From JAZRGE01 sp045644025 (GTDB taxonomy: Bacteria > Bacillota > Clostridia > Oscillospirales > Acutalibacteraceae), in NCBI GenBank assembly GCA_045644025.1, contig JAZRGE010000056.1, forward strand, positions 1-5,556: a DNA stretch of 5,556 nucleotides, in the 5' to 3' direction. The notes beneath the pieces were generated by a model that saw only the letters and a list, made by a program, of their open reading frames with translations, had not been told where the DNA came from and made no database searches. Each line of letters begins with the position of its first letter. Positions within the stretch are counted from its first letter, which is position 1. Both the position numbers and the translations under genes were made by a program. Shown in pieces: positions 1-5,556 of the stretch.

Positions 1-5
1 CGACT

Positions 6-11
6 TATAAT
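6..11 (+). promoter_or_regulatory. Probable -10 promoter element for the XRE regulator
   Basis: A perfect sigma-A-type TATAAT hexamer lies 37 bases before the regulator's start codon. A transcript starting about 7 bases downstream would have a leader of roughly 30 nt carrying the ribosome binding site. The -35 element would fall outside the window, so the promoter cannot be confirmed. A weaker TAAAAT at 25-30 has no good -35 partner at the right spacing. Confidence 0.45.
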
Positions 12-37
12 TGGTCTTGCCCTCTAAAATTTCCCGC

Positions 38-43
38 GAGGTG
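38..43 (+). promoter_or_regulatory. Ribosome binding site of the XRE regulator
   Basis: GAGGTG matches the anti-Shine-Dalgarno core and lies 5 bases before the ATG at 49. It supports that ATG as the start. Confidence 0.7.
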
Positions 44-48
44 TAGAT

Positions 49-600
49 ATGAATTGCGATTTCCCCAAAAAGATAGCCGCCGAAAGAAAAAAGCGCGGCA
101 TTTCACAAAAGCAGGCTGCTGCAGCGCTGGGCGTTTCCCAGGCTCTGCTTTCTCACTATGAAAAAGGCATTCGCGAATGCAGCCTTGATTTTGTTGTGAA
201 GGTTTCTCGCTACTACGGAGTGAGCTGCGATTACCTGCTTGGCCTCACCGAGAAGAGCCCTGAAAACGATGGTATCGCACGCGTGCTTTCCACCGTGCTT
301 TCCACCCTTGAGAAGACCGGTGATTCAAAATCCGAAAAATATTGCAAGACATATGTGGATCTGGCTGTTTATCGCCTTTTGAGAATCTTGATGGACACGC
401 CCCACGGCACCACTTACCAGACAGACCGAATGGCCGACGGATATATGCAGCTTTGCATTGCCAAGCTTATGAAGTATTACGACGGCGAAGGCATCGATGC
501 TCGTGAATTGCTTAAAAACAGTGCCGATTGGAATGCTATCTCCAATGTGATATCCTCAAGCGAAAATCTGCTGAACGAGCTAAGCTTTGATAATAAATAG
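49..600 (+). CDS. XRE/Cro-family helix-turn-helix transcriptional regulator
   Basis: This is a 183-residue protein with an N-terminal Cro/C1-type HTH at about residues 6-64. The visible pattern is IAAERKKRGISQKQAAAALG (helices 1-2), then VSQALLSHYEKGIRECSLD (recognition helix and the conserved YE-G turn), then a final helix ending in the typical YGVSCDYLLGLT. This predicts a cytoplasmic sequence-specific DNA-binding protein. Residues about 75-183 look largely helical and hydrophilic, with no transmembrane segment or recognisable enzyme motif. They may serve dimerisation or ligand sensing, but I cannot assign the domain. The length is well above that of a minimal XRE protein (about 70-110 residues), so the C-terminal part is a real second region. 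The start is fixed by GAGGTG 5 bases upstream, and the gene ends in TAG. It is convergent with lysA and separated from it by a terminator, so it need not regulate the neighbouring cluster. Its targets are unknown. Confidence 0.9.
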   Translation: MNCDFPKKIAAERKKRGISQKQAAAALGVSQALLSHYEKGIRECSLDFVVKVSRYYGVSCDYLLGLTEKSPENDGIARVLSTVLSTLEKTGDSKSEKYCKTYVDLAVYRLLRILMDTPHGTTYQTDRMADGYMQLCIAKLMKYYDGEGIDARELLKNSADWNAISNVISSSENLLNELSFDNK

Positions 601-613
601 TATAAAATATTCC

Positions 614-645
614 TGCGGTGCAGCTTATGCTGCACCGCATTTTTT
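614..645 (+). terminator. Intrinsic terminator between the convergent XRE and lysA genes
   Basis: A perfect 10-bp inverted repeat, GCGGTGCAGC (615-624) and GCTGCACCGC (629-638), surrounds a TTAT loop. A T614-A639 pair extends the stem to 11 bp. Six T's follow directly at 640-645, giving a textbook Rho-independent terminator for the XRE transcript, 14 bases after its stop codon. Read on the minus strand, the same hairpin begins 8 bases after the lysA stop codon. There it is followed by a weaker, interrupted T-rich tract (AATATTTTATA), so it probably also ends the lysA operon, perhaps less efficiently. Confidence 0.9.
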
Positions 646-646
646 A

Positions 647-1942
647 TTATCTATCGTTCTTAATAAGATCTTCGTAGGATTCCCTATCTATAATCACTCT
701 TGCCTGGCCATCCTTCACCATAATTGCGGCGGGCCTGGGCACACGATTATAGTTGCTGGCCATGGAATAATTGTAGGCGCCGGTGCAAAGCACGGCCATA
801 ACGTCCCCTGACTCGGGCTTCTGAATTTTGGTGTGCTCCTGAATCAGATCGCCGCTCTCGCAAAAACGACCTGCAACGGTGGCAACGTAGTCTTTGGGCT
901 GATTTGCCTTATTGGCAATAAGAACCTCATAGGAAGCCTGATAGAGCGCATAGCGAGGGTTATCACCAATACCGCCATCAACTGCAATGTAATTGCGAAT
1001 ATTGGGGATCTCCTTCACGCTGCCAACGGTGTAGAGAGTGTGGCCGGCAGGAGCAATAATGGAGCGGCCGGGCTCAAGATACACCTTGGGAAGCTGAACG
1101 CCAAGCTCTTCGCAGGCGGCCTTAAGTTCACCGGAAACCACACGCATATATTCTTTATATGCCTTGGGGCTATCGGTTTCGGTGTATCTAATACCGAAAC
1201 CGCCACCCAGATTGAGTTCGCTGATTTCCACGCCAAGCTCGTTCTTAAGCTGAGCAACAAATCCGATCATCACCTTTGCAGCAAGGCAGAAAGGATCTGT
1301 TTCAAAAATCTGGGAACCGATATGGCAATGTATGCCAACAAGATTAAGATGTTCGCTTTCGGCGGTGATCTTGGCGGCGGCAATAGCCTCACCTGTCTCC
1401 AAGCCAAAGCCAAACTTAGAATCTATCTGACCTGTTTTAATAAAATCATGGGTATGGGCATCAATACCGGGTTTGATGCGAAGCAGCACGTTTGCCTTCA
1501 CGCCATGCTCCCCTGCCACACGGTTGATGCGATGAATTTCTTCGATATTATCGGCCACAAATCTGCCAACACCGTTCTTAAGGGCATAAACTATCTCGGA
1601 TCTGGTCTTATTGTTGCCATGGAAGAAGATCTTCTTAGCGGGGAAACCTGCCTTAATTGCGGTGTAAATCTCACCTGCCGACGTAACGTCTGCCATCATA
1701 CCCTCTTCTTTAAGAATACGATACATTTCAAGGCAGCAAAAAGCCTTGCTGGCATAAGCAACGCCGCCCTTGCCATCATAAAACTCGGCAAGAGATTCCT
1801 TGAATTTGCGGCAATGATCCCTTATTGTGTTCTCATCAAACACATAAAGCGGTGTGCCGAAGTGCTCAGCCAAGGACACAGCATCGGCACCGCCGATGGT
1901 GAGATGGCCGTATTCATTCACGTTTAAGCATTCAGTTAACAT
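647..1942 (-). CDS. lysA: Diaminopimelate decarboxylase
   Basis: LysA is a cytoplasmic PLP enzyme that converts meso-2,6-diaminopimelate to L-lysine and CO2, the last step of lysine biosynthesis. The 431-residue length is normal for the family. It has the fold-type III alanine-racemase-like barrel followed by a C-terminal beta domain. Visible landmarks are AYASKAF with the PLP-binding Lys66, HIGSQI at 207-212, the phosphate-binding GGGFG at 246-250, EPGRS at 290-294, the active-site CESGD at 361-365 (Cys361) and GAYNYSMASNYN at 388-399 with the PLP-contacting Tyr390. All key residues are present, so the gene looks intact. The ATG at 1942 is preceded by GGGGGA with a 6-base spacer. The start lies 13 bases after the engB stop, leaving no room for its own promoter or a lysine riboswitch, so it is probably the last gene of the operon. 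Related PLP decarboxylases (ornithine/arginine, carboxynorspermidine) are less likely, given the overall match to LysA. Confidence 0.97.
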   Translation of the reverse strand: MLTECLNVNEYGHLTIGGADAVSLAEHFGTPLYVFDENTIRDHCRKFKESLAEFYDGKGGVAYASKAFCCLEMYRILKEEGMMADVTSAGEIYTAIKAGFPAKKIFFHGNNKTRSEIVYALKNGVGRFVADNIEEIHRINRVAGEHGVKANVLLRIKPGIDAHTHDFIKTGQIDSKFGFGLETGEAIAAAKITAESEHLNLVGIHCHIGSQIFETDPFCLAAKVMIGFVAQLKNELGVEISELNLGGGFGIRYTETDSPKAYKEYMRVVSGELKAACEELGVQLPKVYLEPGRSIIAPAGHTLYTVGSVKEIPNIRNYIAVDGGIGDNPRYALYQASYEVLIANKANQPKDYVATVAGRFCESGDLIQEHTKIQKPESGDVMAVLCTGAYNYSMASNYNRVPRPAAIMVKDGQARVIIDRESYEDLIKNDR

Positions 1943-1948
1943 TTTGGT

Positions 1949-1954
1949 TCCCCC
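1949..1954 (-). promoter_or_regulatory. Ribosome binding site of lysA
   Basis: GGGGGA on the minus strand lies 6 bases upstream of the lysA ATG, inside the 13-base gap after engB. It allows independent translation initiation and supports the chosen start. Confidence 0.65.
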
Positions 1955-1955
1955 A

Positions 1956-2537
1956 TCAAATTGAGTTTTCTATAACATTTTTGAGAGCTTCCAAACCCTC
2001 TCTTTTAAGAGAAGAAAACGGAATCACATTCACATTCTCATTAAGAAAGCTAAGCTCTTGTTTGATTTTTTCCATTCGTTCGTTGTACTCCGACTTATTC
2101 AGCTTGTCGCTTTTTGTCATCACCACAACAAACTTCATTCCCATATCCTGCATCATTTCCATCATCGAATAATCCAGCTCGCTGGGCGTGTGCCTCATAT
2201 CCACAAGCTGAATTGCCAGCGGAATGTTGCGGCCTTGGAAAAAATAGCCTTCCATAAGCTCTCCCCAGCGGAATTTCTCATCCGACGAAACCTTTGCATA
2301 GCCATATCCCGGCAGATCCACCAATCGAAATTTATCTATACGATAAAAATTGATCGTTCCTGTTTTACCGGGCTTTCCGCTTACTCTTGCCAATGCCTTA
2401 CGGCCTGTGAGGCAATTAATAAGCGAAGATTTGCCCACGTTGGAACGCCCTGCTATACAAATTTCGGGCAGATCCGATTGGGGCAACTGAGACGACTTAC
2501 CGAAGGCTGCTTCAAAAACAGCATTATTGAAGTTCAT
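1956..2537 (-). CDS. engB: Ribosome biogenesis GTP-binding protein EngB (YsxC/YihA)
   Basis: EngB is a TRAFAC-class GTPase needed for late assembly of the 50S ribosomal subunit and is essential in many bacteria (B. subtilis YsxC, E. coli YihA). The 193-residue product has all G motifs in order: G1 GRSNVGKS (30-37), G2/switch I around PGKTGTINFY (56-65), G3 DLPGYGYA (74-81), G4 TKSD (141-144) and G5 SSLK (175-178). The invariant PGKT and PGYGYA segments are diagnostic of this family. The open frame extends upstream to an ATG at 2594, which would add 19 residues. I prefer the ATG at 2537 because known EngB proteins begin near this point, because AAGG stands 9 bases before it, and because the two upstream ATGs (2594, 2570) lack a good ribosome binding site. 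The chosen start overlaps the end of lon by 14 bases, which suggests coupled translation. The lon-engB adjacency is conserved in Firmicutes. Confidence 0.95.
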   Translation of the reverse strand: MNFNNAVFEAAFGKSSQLPQSDLPEICIAGRSNVGKSSLINCLTGRKALARVSGKPGKTGTINFYRIDKFRLVDLPGYGYAKVSSDEKFRWGELMEGYFFQGRNIPLAIQLVDMRHTPSELDYSMMEMMQDMGMKFVVVMTKSDKLNKSEYNERMEKIKQELSFLNENVNVIPFSSLKREGLEALKNVIENSI

Positions 2538-4923
2538 TTCTAACAACCTTTTCTTTGTTTGCGGCAACATACTGCTCGTGAATAGCTTCAGCATTATCTA
2601 TGTTGTAGCAAACCTTGAGTATTTCCTTAACATTTTCCACAGGCACAAACCGCACAGATGAACGCACAACCGGATCAATATCATCTAAATCGGGGATATT
2701 GTCGGCAGGGATAAACACAGTTTTCACTCCTGCGCGATATGCAGCCATAGTCTTTTCTTTAAGGCCACCAATGGGCAAAACGCGACCAAGCAACGTGACC
2801 TCACCCGTCATGGCAACATCGCGGCGCACGGGCAAAGAAAGAAGCGCGGAAATCACAGCAGTCACGATTGTGACACCTGCGCTGGGGCCATCTTTAGGCA
2901 CGGCTGCCTGAGTGGCATGAACGTGGATATCCTTATTTTTATAGAAAGTAGGATCCACTTTAAGCGCCTCGGCATTGGCACGAATAAAAGAAACAGCGGT
3001 GGTGGCCGATTCCTTCATAACATCGCCTAAAGAACCGGTGAGCACCAACTTGCCCGTTCCTTCCACAACAGCAGCTTCAAGCTGAAGCAGCTCACCGCCA
3101 ACCGATGTGTAGGCTAAGCCGTTCACAATGCCGATAGTATCGGATTTAAGCAATGCATCGTCCTTAAATTTAGGAGTGCCGAGAAAATCCTTAATATTCT
3201 TATCGGAAACAGTTATCTTCTTTCCTTCTCCTGCCGCCTTGGATTTGGCAGCCTTGCGGCAAATAGCGGCAATTTCCCTTTCCAACTGCCTCACACCGCC
3301 TTCACGGGTGTAGTTGGAAATAATGGAGAAAACGGCGCTATCGGCAATCCTAAGATCTGCAGCAGAAAGGCCGTGACGATTAAGCTGTTTCTTAACAAGA
3401 TGTTTTTTTGCTATATTATATTTTTCCTGAGCTGTATAGCTGGAAAGATCAATCACTTCCATTCTATCATAAAGCGGGCCGGGAATAGAATCGGCAGTGT
3501 TGGCTGTTGTGAGAAACATCACTCTGCTCAAATCAAAAGGCAGCTCCACAAAGTGATCGCAAAAAGCCGAATTTTGCTCGGCATCCAGCACTTCAAGCAG
3601 CGCAGACGACGGATCGCCTCGCATATCGCTTGCCATCTTATCGATCTCATCCAAAAGAATGAGAGGATTAGCTGTGCCTGCTTTGGAAACGGCATCTATA
3701 ATACGGCCGGGCATAGAGCCGATATACGTCTTTCTATGGCCACGGATCTCGGCTTCATCGTGAACACCGCCGAGAGCGATTCGCTGGAATTTGCGACCCA
3801 TACACTCTGCGATGGCTTTGGCAATAGAAGTTTTACCAACACCGGGAGGGCCCACGAGGCATATTATCTGCCCCTTGATATCGGGAGCAATCTTCTTCAC
3901 AGCGAGCATCTCCAGGATGCGCTGCTTAACCTTTTCCATTCCGTAGTGATCGCGATCAAGGATCTTCTTAGAGCGGCTGATATCAATCTTATCAGTGGTG
4001 TAAACACCCCAAGGCAGACCGATGCAAACATCAAGATATCCGCGAACAACAGTGGCTTCATGAGAACCCGAAGGCATCTTATAAAGCTTATCCACTTCCT
4101 TTGTAAGCTTTTCCTTAATATCATCGGGGGCATTAAGGGAATGTATCTTCTGCCTATATTCATTAAACTCTTCATCGGGATCGTCTTCGCCGTAGAGTTC
4201 GGAGCTGATAGCCTTCATCTGCTCGCGAAGATAATATTCCCGCTGATTATCGTTCATCTGATCCTTAACTTTTTCGCCGATCCTTGCATCCAATTTAAGA
4301 ATTTCGTTCTCGCGCTGAAGAATCTTAGCAATAAGTTTAAGCCTGGCAACAGGATCCAAAGTCTCCAAAACATATTGGCGGTCGTCCACAGGCAGGGGTG
4401 TGTTGGAAGCTATAAAATCGGCCAATCTGCCGCAATCATCCATTTCCAGCACCGACATACCAATATCGGGAGAAAGCTTAGGGCTTAAAGAAGCATAAGA
4501 TTCAAAGCCATCCCTCACCCTGCGGATAAGAGCTTCGGCAAAGGATTTAGAAGCCCTGGATTTAGCATCCTCCAAGGGGTGAACGGTAGCAAGATAATAA
4601 GGCGCATAAGAATTGATGGTGAGATATTCCGCACGGATGATTCCCTCCACCAGAACTCTCACCGTATCGGCCGAAACCTTCACCAACTGGCGAATTTTAG
4701 CCACACAACCAACGGTGTAGAGCTGATCTTCGGTGGGGTCGTCTTCTCTCATATCTTTTTGGGTGAGAAGAAACACTCGCCTATCTCTCTCCATCGCTTC
4801 CTGAAGCGCTGCAATAGATTTTTTTCTGCCCACATCAAAATGTATGCGCATTTCGGGAAAAACAACCAATCCGCGAAGTGCCAACATGGGCATTGTCATA
4901 ATTTCGTAGGATTCATCCATCAT
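2524..4923 (-). CDS. lon: ATP-dependent endopeptidase Lon (LonA type)
   Basis: Lon is a cytosolic AAA+ serine protease that unfolds and degrades misfolded and regulatory proteins as a homohexamer. The 799 residues show the full LonA layout. The N-terminal substrate-binding domain (about 8-205) starts with the typical MLALRGLVVFPEM. A coiled/helical linker (about 205-305) contains QREYYLREQMKAISSELYG. The AAA+ module (about 310-580) carries Walker A GPPGVGKTS (358-366), the pore-loop Tyr400-Ile401-Gly402, Walker B LLDEID (423-428), sensor-1 Asn475, a candidate arginine finger at Arg487 and sensor-2 GGVRQLER. The C-terminal protease domain (about 590-775) has the Ser681/Lys722 dyad in PKDGPSAG and GGLKEK. 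There is no membrane segment, which excludes LonB. One oddity is that the usual PEGA-like stretch before the active serine reads ATQAA (residues 670-674). The ATG at 4923 overlaps the upstream stop codon as ATGA and has GGAGAA 11 bases before it. A second ATG follows directly. No operator of the CtsR or CIRCE kind can be judged, because the operon promoter is outside the window. Confidence 0.98.
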   Translation of the reverse strand: MMDESYEIMTMPMLALRGLVVFPEMRIHFDVGRKKSIAALQEAMERDRRVFLLTQKDMREDDPTEDQLYTVGCVAKIRQLVKVSADTVRVLVEGIIRAEYLTINSYAPYYLATVHPLEDAKSRASKSFAEALIRRVRDGFESYASLSPKLSPDIGMSVLEMDDCGRLADFIASNTPLPVDDRQYVLETLDPVARLKLIAKILQRENEILKLDARIGEKVKDQMNDNQREYYLREQMKAISSELYGEDDPDEEFNEYRQKIHSLNAPDDIKEKLTKEVDKLYKMPSGSHEATVVRGYLDVCIGLPWGVYTTDKIDISRSKKILDRDHYGMEKVKQRILEMLAVKKIAPDIKGQIICLVGPPGVGKTSIAKAIAECMGRKFQRIALGGVHDEAEIRGHRKTYIGSMPGRIIDAVSKAGTANPLILLDEIDKMASDMRGDPSSALLEVLDAEQNSAFCDHFVELPFDLSRVMFLTTANTADSIPGPLYDRMEVIDLSSYTAQEKYNIAKKHLVKKQLNRHGLSAADLRIADSAVFSIISNYTREGGVRQLEREIAAICRKAAKSKAAGEGKKITVSDKNIKDFLGTPKFKDDALLKSDTIGIVNGLAYTSVGGELLQLEAAVVEGTGKLVLTGSLGDVMKESATTAVSFIRANAEALKVDPTFYKNKDIHVHATQAAVPKDGPSAGVTIVTAVISALLSLPVRRDVAMTGEVTLLGRVLPIGGLKEKTMAAYRAGVKTVFIPADNIPDLDDIDPVVRSSVRFVPVENVKEILKVCYNIDNAEAIHEQYVAANKEKVVRNELQ
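2547..2553 (-). promoter_or_regulatory. Ribosome binding site deciding the engB start
   Basis: GAAAAGG on the minus strand lies 9 bases before the ATG at 2537, within the final codons of lon. The alternative upstream starts have no comparable purine-rich site, so this element favours the 193-residue product. It is only a moderate match, and coupling to lon translation may help initiation. Confidence 0.55.
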
Positions 4924-5348
4924 AAACTATATAATTCTCCGCTTTCTACAACAGAAACATTGTGCTCACAAAGAGTTTTCACAGCGGCTGCCTCATCGGT
5001 AGCCTTAATGATAACGTAGGCATGATCTTTTTGAGGATGCAGGAACGCATATATATATTCCATATCCACGCCGCCATCGGCCAGCGCACTTGTGATTTTA
5101 TGAAGTCCGCCGGGTTCATCGGCAACTTCAACAGCTATAACATCTGTAAGGCCGGCTGTAATGCCCTGAGCCTTAAGTCCGTTAAGCGCTTCATCGGGTT
5201 TATCCACAATAAGGCGAAGCACGCCGTAATCGGATGTATCGGCGATGGAAAGTGCACGAATATCTATATTGGTATCGGCAAGAATTCCTGTGATCTTCTT
5301 CATGCCGCCCATTTCGTTGGAAACAAAAACTGATAACTGCTTAACCAT
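4920..5348 (-). CDS. Tandem ACT-domain protein (putative amino-acid-binding regulator)
   Basis: This 142-residue protein is made almost entirely of two ACT domains. The first spans about residues 3-67 and the second about 71-139. The repeats align: NEMGGMKKITGILADTNIDI in the first corresponds to DEPGGLHKITSALADGGVDM in the second. Each contains the G-G-(M/L)-x-K-I-T turn and helix where ACT domains usually bind an amino acid at a dimer interface. There is no catalytic domain, signal peptide or DNA-binding motif, so a cytoplasmic ligand-sensing or allosteric role is inferred. Stand-alone tandem ACT proteins of this kind commonly follow phenylacetate-CoA-ligase-like genes in anaerobes, and that gene lies 15 bases upstream here, which suggests a functional partnership with an aromatic amino acid or aryl-acid as ligand (inference). 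The ATG at 5348 has a strong AGAGGAG site 7 bases upstream. The stop codon overlaps the lon start by 4 bases. Confidence 0.9.
   Translation of the reverse strand: MVKQLSVFVSNEMGGMKKITGILADTNIDIRALSIADTSDYGVLRLIVDKPDEALNGLKAQGITAGLTDVIAVEVADEPGGLHKITSALADGGVDMEYIYAFLHPQKDHAYVIIKATDEAAAVKTLCEHNVSVVESGELYSL
4935..4940 (-). promoter_or_regulatory. Ribosome binding site of lon
   Basis: GGAGAA on the minus strand lies inside the last codons of the ACT gene, 11 bases before the ATG at 4923 and 14 before the ATG at 4920. The spacing favours the first of the two consecutive methionines as the lon start. Confidence 0.6.
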
Positions 5349-5355
5349 AATTTTG

Positions 5356-5362
5356 CTCCTCT
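5356..5362 (-). promoter_or_regulatory. Ribosome binding site of the tandem ACT gene
   Basis: AGAGGAG on the minus strand fills the 15-base gap between the ligase stop codon and the ACT start, with a 7-base spacer. It is the strongest Shine-Dalgarno match in the window and fixes the ATG at 5348. Confidence 0.75.
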
Positions 5363-5363
5363 C

Positions 5364-5556
5364 TTAATATGTTCTCTTATCTATCACGCGCTTGGCTTTG
5401 CCCTCACTACGAACAATAGCGCCGACTTCCACAAACTTGACCTTTGCGCTGATATTAAGGGTGGAAAGAAGTTCGGACTCAATCTTCTTAACAACCGATT
5501 CGAGATTTTTAATAGAATCGGAGAATAAGGAGCCATCCATCTCCACCTGAACCTCC
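5364..5556 (-). CDS. Phenylacetate-CoA ligase-like protein, C-terminal end (partial)
   Basis: Only the last 63 complete codons are in the window. The frame stays open to the right edge, so the 5' part is missing because of the window boundary, not a mutation. The visible portion is the small C-terminal subdomain of the PaaK-type adenylate-forming enzymes. It shows a helix of the LFSDSIKNLESVVKKIESEL type, then a VKFVEVGAIVRSEGKAKR segment, and then the VIDKR end. Lysines in the SEGKAKR motif are expected to include the one used for adenylation in this superfamily. Such enzymes form aryl-acetyl-CoA from an aryl acetate, ATP and CoA. In fermenting anaerobes they are often encoded next to indolepyruvate:ferredoxin oxidoreductase (iorAB), which would lie further right. 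The true substrate cannot be read from this fragment, so I give no symbol. A GTG at 5546 is an internal Val codon and not the start. Confidence 0.85.
   Translation of the reverse strand, partial: EVQVEMDGSLFSDSIKNLESVVKKIESELLSTLNISAKVKFVEVGAIVRSEGKAKRVIDKRTY

Noticed and set aside
587..811. A 74-codon plus-strand frame reading from the end of the XRE gene into lysA
   Set aside because: It runs straight through the terminator hairpin and then along the antisense of lysA. It has no ribosome binding site and no recognisable product.
833..1927. A 364-codon open frame on the plus strand covering most of lysA
   Set aside because: It is antisense to an intact lysA with all catalytic motifs. Its product is rich in Cys, His, Asn and Ile with no recognisable family, and it has no independent ribosome binding site context. 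It arises because lysA seldom uses codons that give stops in the opposite frame.
2538..2594. A 19-residue N-terminal extension of EngB starting at the ATG at 2594
   Set aside because: The extension lies wholly within the 3' end of lon, lacks a ribosome binding site and is not typical of EngB. The ATG at 2537 has an AAGG site and fits the family's usual N-terminus.
3415..3420. TATAAT on the minus strand within lon, in an A/T-rich patch
   Set aside because: The sequence 17 bases upstream (CCAGCT) does not resemble a -35 element, and the patch encodes ordinary Lys/Ile/Asn/Tyr residues of Lon. It is likely a chance match.
3373..4488. A 371-codon open frame on the plus strand inside lon
   Set aside because: It is antisense to the AAA+ and linker regions of a complete lon gene. 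The predicted product has no known domain and shadow-like composition.
4930..4935. TATAAT on the plus strand at the ACT-lon junction
   Set aside because: It would drive antisense transcription into the ACT gene, with no plus-strand gene downstream and no clear -35. The sequence is explained by the coding ends and the lon ribosome binding region.

Overview
The window looks like an ordinary chromosomal segment of a Firmicutes bacterium, most probably a Clostridia-class anaerobe (gut Oscillospiraceae/Ruminococcaceae type). This rests on three things: the protein style of Lon, EngB and LysA; the lon-engB gene pair, which is a Firmicutes arrangement (lonA-ysxC in Bacillus subtilis); and a phenylacetate-CoA-ligase-like gene followed by a tandem-ACT protein, a pairing common in anaerobic clostridia and archaea. 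Shine-Dalgarno sequences are strong and intergenic gaps are very short. The taxonomic call is inference from recalled family resemblance, not from a search.

Layout. Positions 1-48 hold the 5' region of a regulator, with a TATAAT -10 box at 6-11 and a GAGGTG ribosome binding site. Positions 49-600 (+) encode a 183-residue XRE/Cro-type DNA-binding protein. Positions 614-645 hold a strong hairpin-plus-T-run terminator between two convergent genes. From there to the right edge everything reads on the minus strand as one tightly packed cluster. In transcription order it is: the 3' end of a phenylacetate-CoA-ligase-like gene (5364-5556, cut by the window edge), a tandem ACT-domain protein (4920-5348), ATP-dependent protease lon (2524-4923), ribosome-assembly GTPase engB (1956-2537) and diaminopimelate decarboxylase lysA (647-1942).

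The five minus-strand genes are separated by +15, -4, -14 and +13 bases, so they are almost certainly co-transcribed. Their promoter lies beyond the right edge. The cluster mixes aryl-acid/amino-acid metabolism (ligase and ACT sensor), proteostasis (Lon), 50S subunit assembly (EngB) and the last step of lysine synthesis (LysA). No stretch above 300 bases lacks a gene.

I found no mobile element, CRISPR array, tRNA, rRNA, riboswitch, phage gene or defence system, and no evidence of a previously undescribed system. The points worth a second look are modest: the odd operon composition, a variant segment just before Lon's catalytic serine, the shared terminator, and the unassigned C-terminal half of the XRE protein.
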